A DNA stretch of 64,000 bases from Thereva unica (lineage: Eukaryota > Arthropoda > Insecta > Diptera > Therevidae). The notes under the pieces were generated by a model. The model had not been told where the DNA came from. It made no database searches and saw only the letters and a list, made by a program, of their open reading frames with translations. Of the stretch, positions 47,727 to 59,149 are shown in pieces (within the stretch, counting starts at the first letter, position 1; the number at the start of each line of letters is the position of its first letter). A program made the position numbers and the translations under genes. The stretch covers positions 71,781,470 through 71,845,469 of the forward strand of contig OX465284.1 in assembly GCA_949987705.1 (NCBI GenBank), in the 5' to 3' direction.

Positions 47727-48096
47727 CGCGTTCAAAACCCTTACTATGGTTAACAACAAGGTAAGCTGTGGTTATGCTGCATCACTTCTTCTTAACTATC
47801 GCTAACCATGCCCCGAGCAGGGTTACAATTTAACTGCACTATGGTTAACCACTCTGCGGTAGGACCTATGGTGCGACAGCGAGGGAGGATGGTGTAGACC
47901 AGGACGCTCAGAGCTTAGGGATGCCAACCTGGAAGGCATCGGCTCAGAATTAGGAACGGTGGAGCCTTTAAAGAAGAAGAATATGGTTAACCACGGAAGT
48001 TTTCGAACGCCAAAAAGTTATGCTTGTGGTTATGTTGTAGTTAACCACGGAGTTTTTGAACGACAAAAGTTAACCCTAGTTCGGTTTTTGAACGCG
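47727..48096. mobile_element. MITE with GCGTTCAAAA termini and GGTTAACCA motifs
   Basis: The left end CGCGTTCAAAACCC (from 47727) pairs with the right end GGTTTTTGAACGCG (to 48096). The body contains repeated, partly palindromic words: CTATGGTTAAC, GTGGTTATG and TAGTTAACCAC. A LINE tail is inserted at 47853-47981. No target duplication was fixed for the MITE itself. Confidence 0.75.
47853..47981 (+). mobile_element. 5'-truncated RTE-type LINE tail with 13-bp target duplication
   Basis: This 129-bp insert is flanked by TATGGTTAACCAC (47840-47852 and 47982-47994). It encodes VDQDAQSLGMPTWKASAQN then ERWS, the arginine/tryptophan tail of RTE-type ORFs (..DAQ.LG...W...A.NRERW), and ends TTTAAAGAAGAAGAA. 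Related words occur elsewhere in the host MITE, so the duplication could be partly pre-existing. The exact 13 bases and the tail still fit target-primed insertion. Confidence 0.75.
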
Positions 48097-48099
48097 CTC

Positions 48100-50735
48100 A
48101 TGGTCAAATATGTGGTTACAGCTTAAAAAAGGCTATGTAGAGCATGAGGAAGAACGACAAATCTTGCGTACCAAATAAAGCCAAGTTTAACATGTATAAA
48201 ACTCAACCGGCCCTATCGACTAAACCGTTACGCCTCCACCTCCCAATCCAAACATTTTTTTGTTTGTCTGACCAAAACCTAAGTATCAACAGTCGTCCAC
48301 TTTGTAAACTTAGTGTATACACCCCAAATAAACTAATTAATTTGATTACATTTTTTTGTTTTAACTTTAATTTAATTTTTTTAAGAGCAAATGTAAAAAT
48401 ATCGCATACTTAGAACTTATGCGTTCTCGTAGACACGTTTGCTCTCATGCGTTTTGTAATCGTAGGCATCGCGTGTTTCGATTGGCTTTATACCATGTGA
48501 TGAAAAACGCACGTGTAGACGTACGCTGAAACGACACTGTTTTGTAGCACTGCTCGTGCAAAATCATTACATAAGCAAAATGCACGATGATTTATCGGAC
48601 AATTGCAAATAAAATATTCGGTTGTACATCTCTGATTGGTTTGTCGCCCCGTAGTTATAGCAATGGATGTTGTATGAAACTCTCAAAATTTGCTTACATT
48701 TTCCCAATTGGGAAGGGTTCTGTGATGATCGACAAGATTTTGGTGATATCTTTCCACAGCGTCATCATCACCTAGCGTGATGTTTGCTTGCGGAATTTGG
48801 GCCTAGTTTTTCTACTTTGTAAACTTTATGTAGCTCTTCTACGTGGAGCCTATTATTGAAAGAAACTGTGTGGTGAGATTCGCCATACATACCGGCTTAT
48901 TACCTTCGCCCCTTCTGTGTCTTTTACTTACTTATAGATTCCGTCAGTTCTTCTGCCTTTTTGTTGCGTTCCATGTTCCTATGACCCGGAAGTTACTAAA
49001 GATTGACCTTCTGACCACAAAAGGGAGTCTTGTGACCGTGCCTTCCGTTGCTTGGCTATCATATAGTAAGATTATGTAGTTTACTGGCCATGGGTTGGTC
49101 GATATTACTAGGTAGGCTTTAAAAATTTCCAGTGGGTCTGTCTGGTAGACAATTCACAATTAGTTAAGCGGTACTATTCGGGAGGTTCAACGATCGGGAA
49201 CAGCGGTATATAAAACTATGTTTAAGATTAGGGATGGCGAACCAATAGCACGAGACAAAATATTTTGGGCACGCCACGACGTCGAAGTCTCTACACGATG
49301 CTATCAACACCCTCCCTTGTTGGACCCTCCAATGTCCAATGTCTAGCGTGCAAAGTTTATACTTGGACATGTTCCAGCTGTGACGGGTATCACTACAACG
49401 TTGGAAACCAATATTCGAACCAAAAGTTCACCGCATCATGTAGAGCCGGCGTAACAAGGTTAGCAGCGAAGCACAACGAACGAACGCGAACAAGCTAACT
49501 GCGCTTTGACACAACCTTAATTAAGTTTATTTGTGTTATATTTACGATTTTGAAATGTTTTTTAACATTCTGCAAGAAAATAAAGAGTGCAAAATAGTAA
49601 GTGTAACAGAGAATTTCAAACTTGGTGGACACAAATACGGCATGATTAGTAAAGGTGATAGAAGAGGTGTGTGTTTTATGTTCTGGAACAGTGGTATGCA
49701 AAACATCGGCATTTTGAAGCAAATCACAAATCCGTTTCTCAAAAAAGCCATACTAGGTCTGCCTTGTAGGTCCCTCATTTCTAATTCATTATAATGTAAT
49801 TTTCAATAAAAGTATACCAGCAAATATGATGACATAGTCTTCCTCTGTCCATATTAACTTTAAAAAAATCATAAAATTTTTGTCGCTTTTAAAGCACCAC
49901 ATCGCTGCTGCATTGCACAAGTTTTCAACAATTTATTGAATCAAAACACTACTAACATCCGGCCTATATTTAAATCTCGCCTTGGTTATGGGTAGCATCT
50001 ACCAAGATTAATGTTTGGGATTATGAATTTTGATTTTAGAAACATGTTCCAGTTTATGCCCACGTCAATTTAGTAGCTTCACTCTTCATTTAATAATGAA
50101 TGCAAGATTCACTTTAAACAACAACCTTTTCGTAACAATTTTTTTGTAGTGTCTTTGTAAAAGCATGATTGAATGAAGGACAGAATTTCCACATCTAGGT
50201 GTCTTGATTTTGAAAAAATCTCAGCGGGTGATTGGTCTGTTATATTTACGTAAATGCAGCAACATTTTTTCTTAAGGAATGATGCATTCTTGAAAAATTT
50301 GGTACTAGGAAGATTTCACTTCTTTCGTCAAAACTTTCTGACTGCATTGCCAGGTGTTTTTGCAGATTTTCACTGTAGCAACAGATCGTTGTGATAGTTT
50401 AGAGATTCACTATCATAATCTGTTAGCACTACAGCTTGTCGTGACATTTAGCTAGGGACACGAACCGCTTTAATCTTTCTCTTTCATCGCTGTTGTTTGC
50501 CAGTTTCTGACATTCTAATCTCTTGTATCATTTTCTATTCTATCGATCCATTGATCCTTTTCTGCATGGGATTAAATGAAAAACAGAAACTTCAGTCAAT
50601 TTCTAGTCATTTTGGTGGCCAGAATGTTGCTATCTAATCTTTGAAGTTACTAGAGTCCTTCGCAATTATGTTATTTTAATGCCGACAGCATAATCGACTA
50701 AATCTTATTTTCGCCATATTTACTCTTTTACTCCC
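48100..50735. other. Unassigned region
   Basis: An open frame at 49531-49794 (87 codons) has a protein-like stretch (NFKLGGHKYGMISKGDRRGV) but no certain family. Nothing else is supported. Confidence 0.35.
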
Positions 50736-50739
50736 TTGA

Positions 50740-52180
50740 AAGAAAATATACGTCTAAGATGTGGGTACAATTGCGTAAAGCTTATGACGACCATGCGCCT
50801 ATCAAAAAGCTTCGTGCTGATAATTTCGATCTCAACGACACTCCTTGACAAAACAATTATGACTTTAAAAATCAGGCATTGATATAACCAAACCAACTTT
50901 ACACGACACGACAGATTGCAGATTGCTCAATGCTTATCCATCATTCAAGCCTTTACTTACGATCACCGAAATAAGCTGGAATACGTGACATAAGCACCAG
51001 CTCAATAGTTGGATTCTTCATGATCTCAAACGCACTCATTTAACGTCGTGTATAAACGTCTGTGATATTCTTAGTAAACGACATCCTTTCTCGGCTATTT
51101 ATTAACTGGTGATAAGAAGTGGATTGCTGTTGGTGGACGACGATTCCGCCAACGATTTTAGTCCAGAAGTGATGATGGTTCACTTTTAACGAAGTCGAAA
51201 GCTTTTACAGAAAGGTTACGCCCTCAGTAAGGTGGAATTTAACGAGTGTAGAGTTTTTCGAGCTCTTAACCATCAAATGCAGCAAATTCAAATGCGTAAG
51301 ATTAACAATTGGACATTTTGAATGAAATCATTATTGAGAATTTGTCCGAACTCGTTAATCGTATAGAAGTGTGGCTTCACTATGACAACGAAAAAGATCA
51401 CACAGCTTCGATCAGCCGTCAAAAACTGTTGGAGATTCAATGGGATCAAATACAAGAGGACTCGTGCTTCTGTATAAAAACCTTGATTTTTTTAAAGTCA
51501 GTAAATCCGCTGACCCTGATAATATAAGATCTATGGTTCAAAGGAAATGCCCTAACCTCTTCTCAAACTTATTGCCTTGTAGCTTTTCCGCAATCGATTT
51601 AGACCCCTGGAAATTGATTCATGTTCAGCCCACACAGAAAAAAGGTGAATTTAACAACCCCTCCAACTACCGCCCAATAGCAATTACTTATATTCTCTCC
51701 AAAATAGTGGAGGCAATAATCAATAAAAAGCGTATGGAATATATTGAATCTAACCAGATTCTACACAACAGGCAGTACGGATTTAGAGGAAGATCTACTT
51801 GCGACCTTTCTCGAGTGCGTCTCTGAGGATCTCAACCACAGTATTCGTATTCGCTTTGTTGAGTTTGGTCTGGTTACTCTATGTACATATTTTCAAGGCT
51901 TTCTTTCGACAGAGTATTGCACTCCGTTCTGCTGAGTAAACTAAATTCAAAGCCATTAGTATCGACTTCGGAACTGGCCTGATAATTTCTTCTCTGGCCG
52001 CTCAATCAAGGTGATATTGGATGGCGTCAGATCTAAACCTCACACCAATGAGTTCAATAGGAGAAAATGTATGGAAACTAAGTCCAATCAAATGTAGTTG
52101 AGGAAAAACAGATTGAATACCTGTATCATTAGATTGGGACATTTGGCTTGCACCTAAGTACCACTAAAGAAGAATAAATA
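50740..52180 (+). pseudogene. CR1-type (CR1/Daphne-like) LINE fragment
   Basis: The plus strand reads KSADPDNIRSMVQRKCPNL, then DPWKLIHVQPTQKKGEFNNP, SNYRPIAITYILSKIVEAII and ILHNRQYGFRGRSTCDL (51480-51815). This is the RT N-terminal half in CR1 style. After frame changes there are degenerate traces of the KAFDRVWH and SKPHTNE blocks up to about 52060. Upstream 50740-51300 carries broken pieces consistent with the endonuclease-RT linker. Catalytic YADD is not found. Confidence 0.8.
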
Positions 52181-52512
52181 TTAAGGAAAAAGAGATAACT
52201 TACCCAATTCCCCAAAACTCCAATTGCTTCGAATTCGTTTTTCTTAGTAACGCTTCGAATTTTTCCCGTTGGTATAGCTGGAATGATTCTTCCAAAAGCA
52301 AGAACAGTACTGAGCCCCCTGAGCTAAGCACAAGGACCTGCTCATTTTAGACTCCACTAAGTAACTTGAGGTTCATTCACGAATAAAGAATCGACCGTTC
52401 GGTATTTGTATTTAATGCTCTGAATGAACTCATTCTTACCAAAAATGTTTTTTAGTCAAATAATTTTAAAAAATAAAATATATTTTAGCCCCAGGCCGCA
52501 CAAGGTGCTGTA

Positions 52513-53662
52513 CAGGGCCGGTGCTTGGGTTTTTTGCGCCCGGTGCACTATTCCATATTGCGCCCCATACGCTGTTTAATATTAAACGCGGTGAAGAACA
52601 AAGACACAAACACTAGATACTAGGGCAGATTTTTTAAACCTCTGAAATGGCTCCCTTTTACTAGGAAAAGAAAACAAAAGACATTGCGGAAGGGAGAATT
52701 AATATTAAAAGCATCAACAACATGCTTAAGCATTCTAACGTATAATTTGTTGGAAAAGTTGATTGTTGTGAAAACCCATGCGACTCTTCATCGAATTTCG
52801 GAATTAACGATTACAGCCGTTGGCCCGTGTGAAACTGGCCATATTAATTTGTTAGATAGTAATATTTCGGCGTCGACGGCCAAACTGCGCAAGTTCGAGC
52901 AAATTGGTGTACTGAACTGAATTTTTGCCTGAGTTCCCATACATTTTCACATATTGAACTCAGGAAAAACACAGCCTGAGTTTGCCTAAAAAAACATGAA
53001 ATCGAGATTGAACGTAAAAGCTCGCTCAAAAGAGAGTAACCAACTGGAATAATGGAATATCATTCCAGTGTGCTTTTGCATTTCTAACGAAAAAGGCGAA
53101 CAGCAACAACAATTTCAAGCATGAACTGAACCAGCCAGCCGGTGAAGCCACTTATAAGAATTGAATTGAACTTGAACAAACAAAAAAGAGCAACTAAAGA
53201 GGAGTTTTCGCTACAAGGAGTTTTGTTCTCCTCATTTCATTCATTTACCTCTTTTAACAATTCTTGAATCAGAGTTTAAAAGTGCAGTTACAGCGCCCTC
53301 AAGTTTATATCAACCATGGTAAACAACAATACAAAATACAGAGCCATTGGCCAAGTTTTTTCTTTGTGTGCGTCGATACGATGCTTTTTATAGAATTTTC
53401 AAAAAATGCTCCAAATAAATATTTTTCCCGAATTTCTCGAATCTCGAAGCTAAAATCTCATAAAAGGAAATTTCCCCATTTTTTCTTGCATGAGAAAGTA
53501 CAGGGGCCGAAATTGGGTAAGTTGGTGTAATTTTTTGCACCCGTGAAAATAATTTTAATTATTTTTTTCTTTTTTCAAAGTTTCAATTTTTTTTAAATTT
53601 TAATTTCTGAAATTGCGCCCGGTGTAAGTGCACCATTCGCACCTATGAAAGCGCCGCCCCTG
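52513..53662. mobile_element. Non-autonomous hAT element with perfect 8-bp target duplication
   Basis: The left end CAGGGCCGGTGCTTGGG (from 52513) and right end GCGCCGCCCCTG (to 53662) are inverted. Subterminal GCGCCCGGTG words lie on the left and their inverted partners on the right. The exact 8-bp duplication GTGCTGTA flanks the element (52505-52512 and 53663-53670). The 1150-bp body has no transposase; a 78-codon frame at 52684-52920 is not recognisable. It carries a copy of the repeat found at 32198-32389. Confidence 0.95.
53035..53185. repeat. Dispersed repeat, copy 2, inside the hAT element
   Basis: This copy shares TCATTCCAGT, TTTTGCATTTCTAA, CAATTTCAAGCA and GCCGGTGAAGCCA in order with 32205-32395. 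It is in the same orientation. Confidence 0.65.
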
Positions 53663-53674
53663 GTGCTGTAGACT

Positions 53675-56600
53675 TGACTGGACCCACTTCGGTAATATGT
53701 TGCAATTCGTTTTTACTATCGAGACCTCGGCCTCCTCTAGTGTATTTCTCCAAGTTTGACACGGTCCCTTGTTACTTGTCTTCATTACCGAATGTTGTCA
53801 CTGCGTCAGTGGTCACAGAGTCTGTCCATCCCCTCCTGCGTCTACCTACTGGTCTATTTCCAGAGAATTTCTTCTACCATAACCGGTTTGTGATACCATT
53901 GGTATATGTTAAGCAATTTTATGAGTTTAGAAACTCGGTGTGCTTTCATTTAATAATGATTGGTGCATTAACAGCATATTAAGATTTGCAGAAATTTTAG
54001 TTATTACCAAACCCTTAATAGTCTCTTTAAAACACCCATGAAGAGCGAAATGTTTCATAAACTCATAACTGCGCAGCCCCCCACCAAGGAGTGATCAATA
54101 CAACTTAAGTCGTAAAACCTATGCAAATGCGAATAGTTCGAAGCAAAGTAATAATGCACCACAAAACACTCGTTATTTTTATATTTAGCCACAGTAGCAT
54201 AAAATCGTAAAACTCATCCATCTCCATCGCATATAATTATTGCCTTACATAACATAAAGCACCCGATATTTACTAAATAACCGATTCACTTGCAATATGG
54301 TATTTATCTTTATTACCATGGGTACCATTGGCAAGATCGACGATTTCTAATATAATTTGCGAAACGGTTGCTAGATGCCGCGCTCGTTCGGGCTGCGTTA
54401 CACGTTCAAAGCAAATAAACCAGGCTCTGTGGTACCTGGAATTGGAGAGATGAAAAATGACTTCTGGCTCAGACACAAGTCGCCATTACCCAACCGCACA
54501 CACAGACCGAACGGGGAAAATTGAAAAACTCGATCTCTAGGTCTGTCAGCCCCAGAGCATCATGGGCAAAATTATTTCGCAACTTGCATAAGACTTGATG
54601 AGCGTAGGTTAAGGCTGCTGGCCGTTTGTTGCACAAAGTAGCAGCTATACGCTATGCACAAACTGCAACGAATTCCACCTAAAACTTGTCCTCGCGGAAA
54701 AAGTGGCCTGGAAAAGGAGTGTTTTTTTTGGTTTGTTTGTTGTTGTTTAGCTCCTCTATACCAACGAAGACTCTTTTCAGTCACTGCGAGTTCCTTCATA
54801 TTTTTTTCCTAATAAAAGTACACGTCTGCAACACAAGTCCATCATCATCATTACCAGCATCTCTTCATCTCCATCATCATCTTCATCTTATGATATCTCA
54901 TATCTCATCTTTGGAGCTCATCGAGAGAGCACGGGGGCACGGCGCGGCGGCGGGAGAGTTCCCAGCATACGCACGAACACACTGGACTACTTTGCCACTT
55001 GGATAGTGCGCATAGCGTGCATAACTGCAGCGATATGATGCGCTAGAGATCATGCGCAAATCTCTAGATTGTGGATGGCTTGTTGGCTGGTGGTATCTGG
55101 GGAATCTTCTTCGGGTATCTTCGTTGGATATCTTTTTTCCTGGTTATGCTGTAACTTATAACAACAAAGCCCCGTGGCGGTTCAGTTTCCAGGTCTGGTC
55201 TCTGGCCAGCAGCAGCCGTAGCAGCAGCAGCAGCCGCATCACCGGCAGTACAACGAAATGCAGGTCTCCGTGGAATCGCTTACACCATAGAATGCACCAA
55301 GCACCAGAGGGAAGAGCCGGACGTGGGGTCAGGGCTCTTATCCCGCAGACAACTTGTAATTATTTCGTTGAAATGCAATGGAAATTATTTTTTTATTAAT
55401 TACAGCTATGGATGAGGAATGGGAGTGGGTTTCAGAGGTAATCGCGGACCATTTACTTCCCTTAACGTTCGTCAATGTACGCGCGGCCAGGCCAACTTCA
55501 GGTTCTTTTCTTCTCATTATTATTTTTATACCCAATTTGACGTTGGATGCTTGTTGGTGCATTCTGCTGGTGATGTCTTGAGAGATGTTGATCTTGTCTT
55601 GGCAGCTAAGATGTCGCGCTGTTGACATTGGAAATACATGGAATATAAGATGTCACTATTTTTCCGTTCCTGCCTTGGAACTGAGCATGAAATACAGTAT
55701 GTTTTGCGATAGAAAAATGAAAGAAAATTACAGGAAATTGTTGGATTTGCTATGAAGTTCCTTGATGGTGTTTTGTAGTGCCTTCTGCTACTACGGTGAA
55801 CGATGCGAAACGCACTGGAAGGTGAGAAATATTTTTGTTTTGTTCGATTTGATTTGTTTTTGTTGTACATAGTAAAGGTAATTAAGAGGTTTTGTTACAT
55901 ATGTATAAGATGCTGCTTCATGTTTTATAATGATGTAATATCGAATCTAATTGCGTGCATGATTTAATAGATTGTAAAGAAAAATATGTGATGATAATTA
56001 CGGAAATCAACGCTTACTTTATCAGGTGACTGGGCATACTTAAGTGCCTAATCTCTTTGATCATTGAGATTTTGTCTTGCAAAACGCATCTTCTGATATT
56101 AGCCATCTCTGTGTTAAAATATTTCTTCATAACAACCACATTTTCTAAATTCCGCAAGAAATATACCTCGCCTGTGGTATAACCCCTGACTAAACTCTTT
56201 GGCCTGTCATTCTAACTCTTGGAAACTAATTTCAAAAAAAAGGAAATAAATTCTAGATAAAAGTGTACTTTATAAAAAACTATTTTTTATCTATGTAAGT
56301 AATCGTAGCCAGTATTCCTTTGCTTTGAACTACGATCAGCAGCTTTAATTGCTTGGAAGTTAAAATGATGACACTTAACAAATCTTTCATTTGTATTCGG
56401 TCTCCACAAAATGTTTTCACAATTCATATATCTCACCTTAGATTTACTCGTCCAAGCATGTATCGGAAACAGAATTTTATTTATTTTCGATAGTGTCCTT
56501 ATAACTGAGTCCCACTTTGCGCCCCATCGTAAATGTGAAATCCTGATTTTAATTTCCGTTGCTGCGATGATATTTAGTGCACCCATCTTCTATTTAAAAA

Positions 56601-57082
56601 AAAACTCGCAATATATTTTGTTCGACATTGATGCTGAAGCTAATGTGTTCAAATCAGTGTCCCAAAATGGGTGTCCCAATACTGTCCCAAGCAACAATTG
56701 AATATCCCAAACAAATTTAGCCTTGGGAATAAAATATTAACTTAAAGAAGGTTTAAAACAGAAGAATTGCAAGTTTGAGTCAAGAATGAATTTTGGGACA
56801 TCAAATTTTTTAGGACACCATATCTATATTACCTGCCCATATCTGGCAATATTTCTTCAAAATGGAATACACGCTTATTTTCTCGGCTGTAATCACATTA
56901 CCGTTAGCATAACCTTTAAATTTTGGACTGCTATATTTGTCCCAAAACTTAGTGTAGCTTAAATTTTGTATAAGCTAAAGATATTAACGATGCATTGAGT
57001 CGAGAGCTCTTAGAATTGAAGAAGTATGATGTATTTCCACAACCTGATTGTGGTGTGTTGTCTTTTTAAGAAAATTTAGATC
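53675..57082. other. Unassigned region with simple repeats
   Basis: CAT/ATC-rich simple sequence lies at about 54841-54895 and an AGC run at about 55203-55238. The AGC run is open in two frames and followed by protein-like codons (RQYNEMQVSVESLTP in one frame), but that frame has a TAG inside the run, so I do not call an exon. Scattered GTCCCAAAA words at 56657-56945 suggest an old MITE without clear borders. Confidence 0.35.
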
Positions 57083-57090
57083 CACTAGGA

Positions 57091-57758
57091 CAGCGGTAGA
57101 TCACCAATGGCATGCGTGCCACTAGGTGGCACGTGGGAAAATCACTTGCGGCCCGAAGACAATTCGGAAATGTGCAGTAAATTAAAATTAACAATATGTT
57201 AAGGCCCCTATTCACATACAAGCAATGGAAGGTTACTAGCCTTAAGGTCAAGAAGAACCACACGCTCACCAACTAGATGGGGCTTGCAGCCTAGAAATAC
57301 TGACAGAAATCGTTTTGTCTGTGCGTATTTATTGTCAGTCCGGGTCTAAAGATCTTAAGGTCGAAATTTCGTTGAGGCTATCAACATTTTTGCACTTATA
57401 ACTTGCTTCGCTAAACTATCATCTTTGCCTGTGTGTATGTAGGGAATCATGAGGTAACCTGCAATCCACGGTCTGTCATGCAGATGCCTCAAATCTTCAT
57501 TCCTCAGACAGACTGAGTAATGTATGACCTTCATAAGGCCCTGCCTGCCGACCTAGCTAAAGCCCACAGCCTACCGTCGGTGTGTGTAAAGTGTGGCTTT
57601 CGTCGGGCCCTGTGCCGGCGGCCTGTATGTCAATGGAGGCGTTAAGATTCGAAACATAGCCATTAATGTTTAATTAATTTTTGGTGGCACGCTTAATGTG
57701 CAGTAGTTTCAATTATCTGTTTTGTGGCACGCGAATGCATTTGGTTTGCCGACAGCTG
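57091..57758. mobile_element. Decayed non-autonomous hAT element
   Basis: The left end CAGCGGTAGATCACCAATGG and the right end (outward CAGCTGTCGGCAAACC) are similar inverted termini. Both are followed inward by GCATG/GCATT..CGTGCCAC. The flanks CACTAGGA (57083-57090) and CTCTAGGG (57759-57766) match at 6 of 8 positions, fitting an old 8-bp hAT duplication. There is no coding region. It appears older than the two hAT copies with perfect duplications. Confidence 0.75.
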
Positions 57759-58383
57759 CTCTAGGGCATTCAGTCGACTCTTCTTCTGTCCTAAAGCATC
57801 CCCTGTCCCTTAACCCATGCCAGATAACAATTTGTTAGAGATCTTCAGGACTCATCTTCGACATCGCGAGGATGGGATCATCCAATTGCTGCGTCGTTCA
57901 AAGCACGAATTGAAATGGTTCGAATCAATTCGAGAGCTATATATATTTATCTTGGTGTGGCTCCTAACCCCTTCGAGACAAGATTGTTTTTGGAAATTAT
58001 CATGATAAATTTTCAGCATCTCGAGGGTGGATCGTCGGCTAGTACAGCAGAAGGAGACAACTTCTTGTTTGAGACTCTTTCAAACCGCAGCAACCCATAT
58101 CGTGAACATTTGCCACTAAGGGAGAAGACCGCCAGTCCTCCGGTTTTTAGTTGAAGATATCCGGACGGACGCCAGGGCTCAGAAGCTCTCTGATAAACGT
58201 TTCTCTTCTAAACCAGATCAAAGCAGAAAATTCGCAGAAAATATATGTAGAAGTCTTATCCCTTTCTTTGCAAAGTCTGCATTCTGTCTCCTGCGACAGC
58301 CCTAGGTTGTAAAGGCCCCACCCCTATGTGGCCAGTTAATGTAGGAGGAAAAGGGATAGGCGCAAAATATCCATGGCTCTGGG

Positions 58384-59140
58384 CACTACCTTACTGTTTT
58401 TCAGGCTGAGGTACTAGCCATCCAAAAAGCTCTAACATTGTTATTTTCTCAAACAGTCAAGCTGCCCTACTGGCCATTAAACCTCACAGGCTGTACTGGA
58501 TTGTCTCCTATCTCTGAAATACCACAGCAGGAACAACAGTGTCACGCTGATGTGGATTCCGGGCCACGAAGTTCACATTGGTAATGAAATTCGACAGCCT
58601 GGTTAGAGTAGGGGCAAACTCATTACCTATTGGTCCGGAATATTTCTGTAGCTTAGCAAGATGCCACGTAAGAAGGGCCATAAAAAATTGGGTCGACCAG
58701 CTTCATAGCTGAACAAAGACGCAGGGTGCTCGTCAAGCTAGAAAATTCAACCAAATCGATAAAGCTAAAGCGGCAAACTTTTAAATCTCAGGAGGTGGGA
58801 GCTAAAAAATAATAACAGAGCTTCTTACGGGCCACTGTTCGCTTAACTAGCATCTAAACAAAATGGGACTGGTAGCCGATTGTATCTGTCGGTTCTGCAG
58901 GGCAACTCCCGAAATTACGAAGCACTTGCTGTGCGACTGTGAGGCTACAACGAGGAAGAGATTGAGCCTCCTCCATCGCGATTTCCCTATTACCAAGGAG
59001 ATTTGGGACAGGAACCCTAAACCAGTTTTAGGTGATTTTAGAAGCCTTAACCTTGATGGTTTTTGAAGACGGCGAAGGCACAATAGACCAAACAAAATAG
59101 ATCGCAGTGTCCGTCAGGCGCCCCTCAACAAGAAATAGAA
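58384..59140 (+). pseudogene. LINE RNase H domain and C-terminal zinc-knuckle tail
   Basis: The plus strand reads HYLTVFQAEVLAIQKALT (58384-58437), then SNSQAALLAIK, LVRVGANSLPIGPEYF, AIKNWVDQLH and ITELLTGHCSLN. The open frame 58863-59066 follows, with MGLVADCICRFCRATPEITKHLLCDCEA. This is the RNase H of R1/LOA/I-type LINEs followed by the C-x2-C..H..C tail. Frames change several times. RT is not found upstream; 57800-58340 is open in places but unclear. An AATAG-rich tail follows near 59135. Confidence 0.85.
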
Positions 59141-59149
59141 TAGAATGAG

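Noticed and set aside
49531..49794. Possible FLYWCH-like zinc-finger frame
   Set aside because: Lacks the required spaced Cys/His residues and the W-x-C core.
55203..55290. AGC-repeat followed by protein-like codons as a possible exon
   Set aside because: The best frame contains a TAG in the repeat and a stop soon after; no donor fits.
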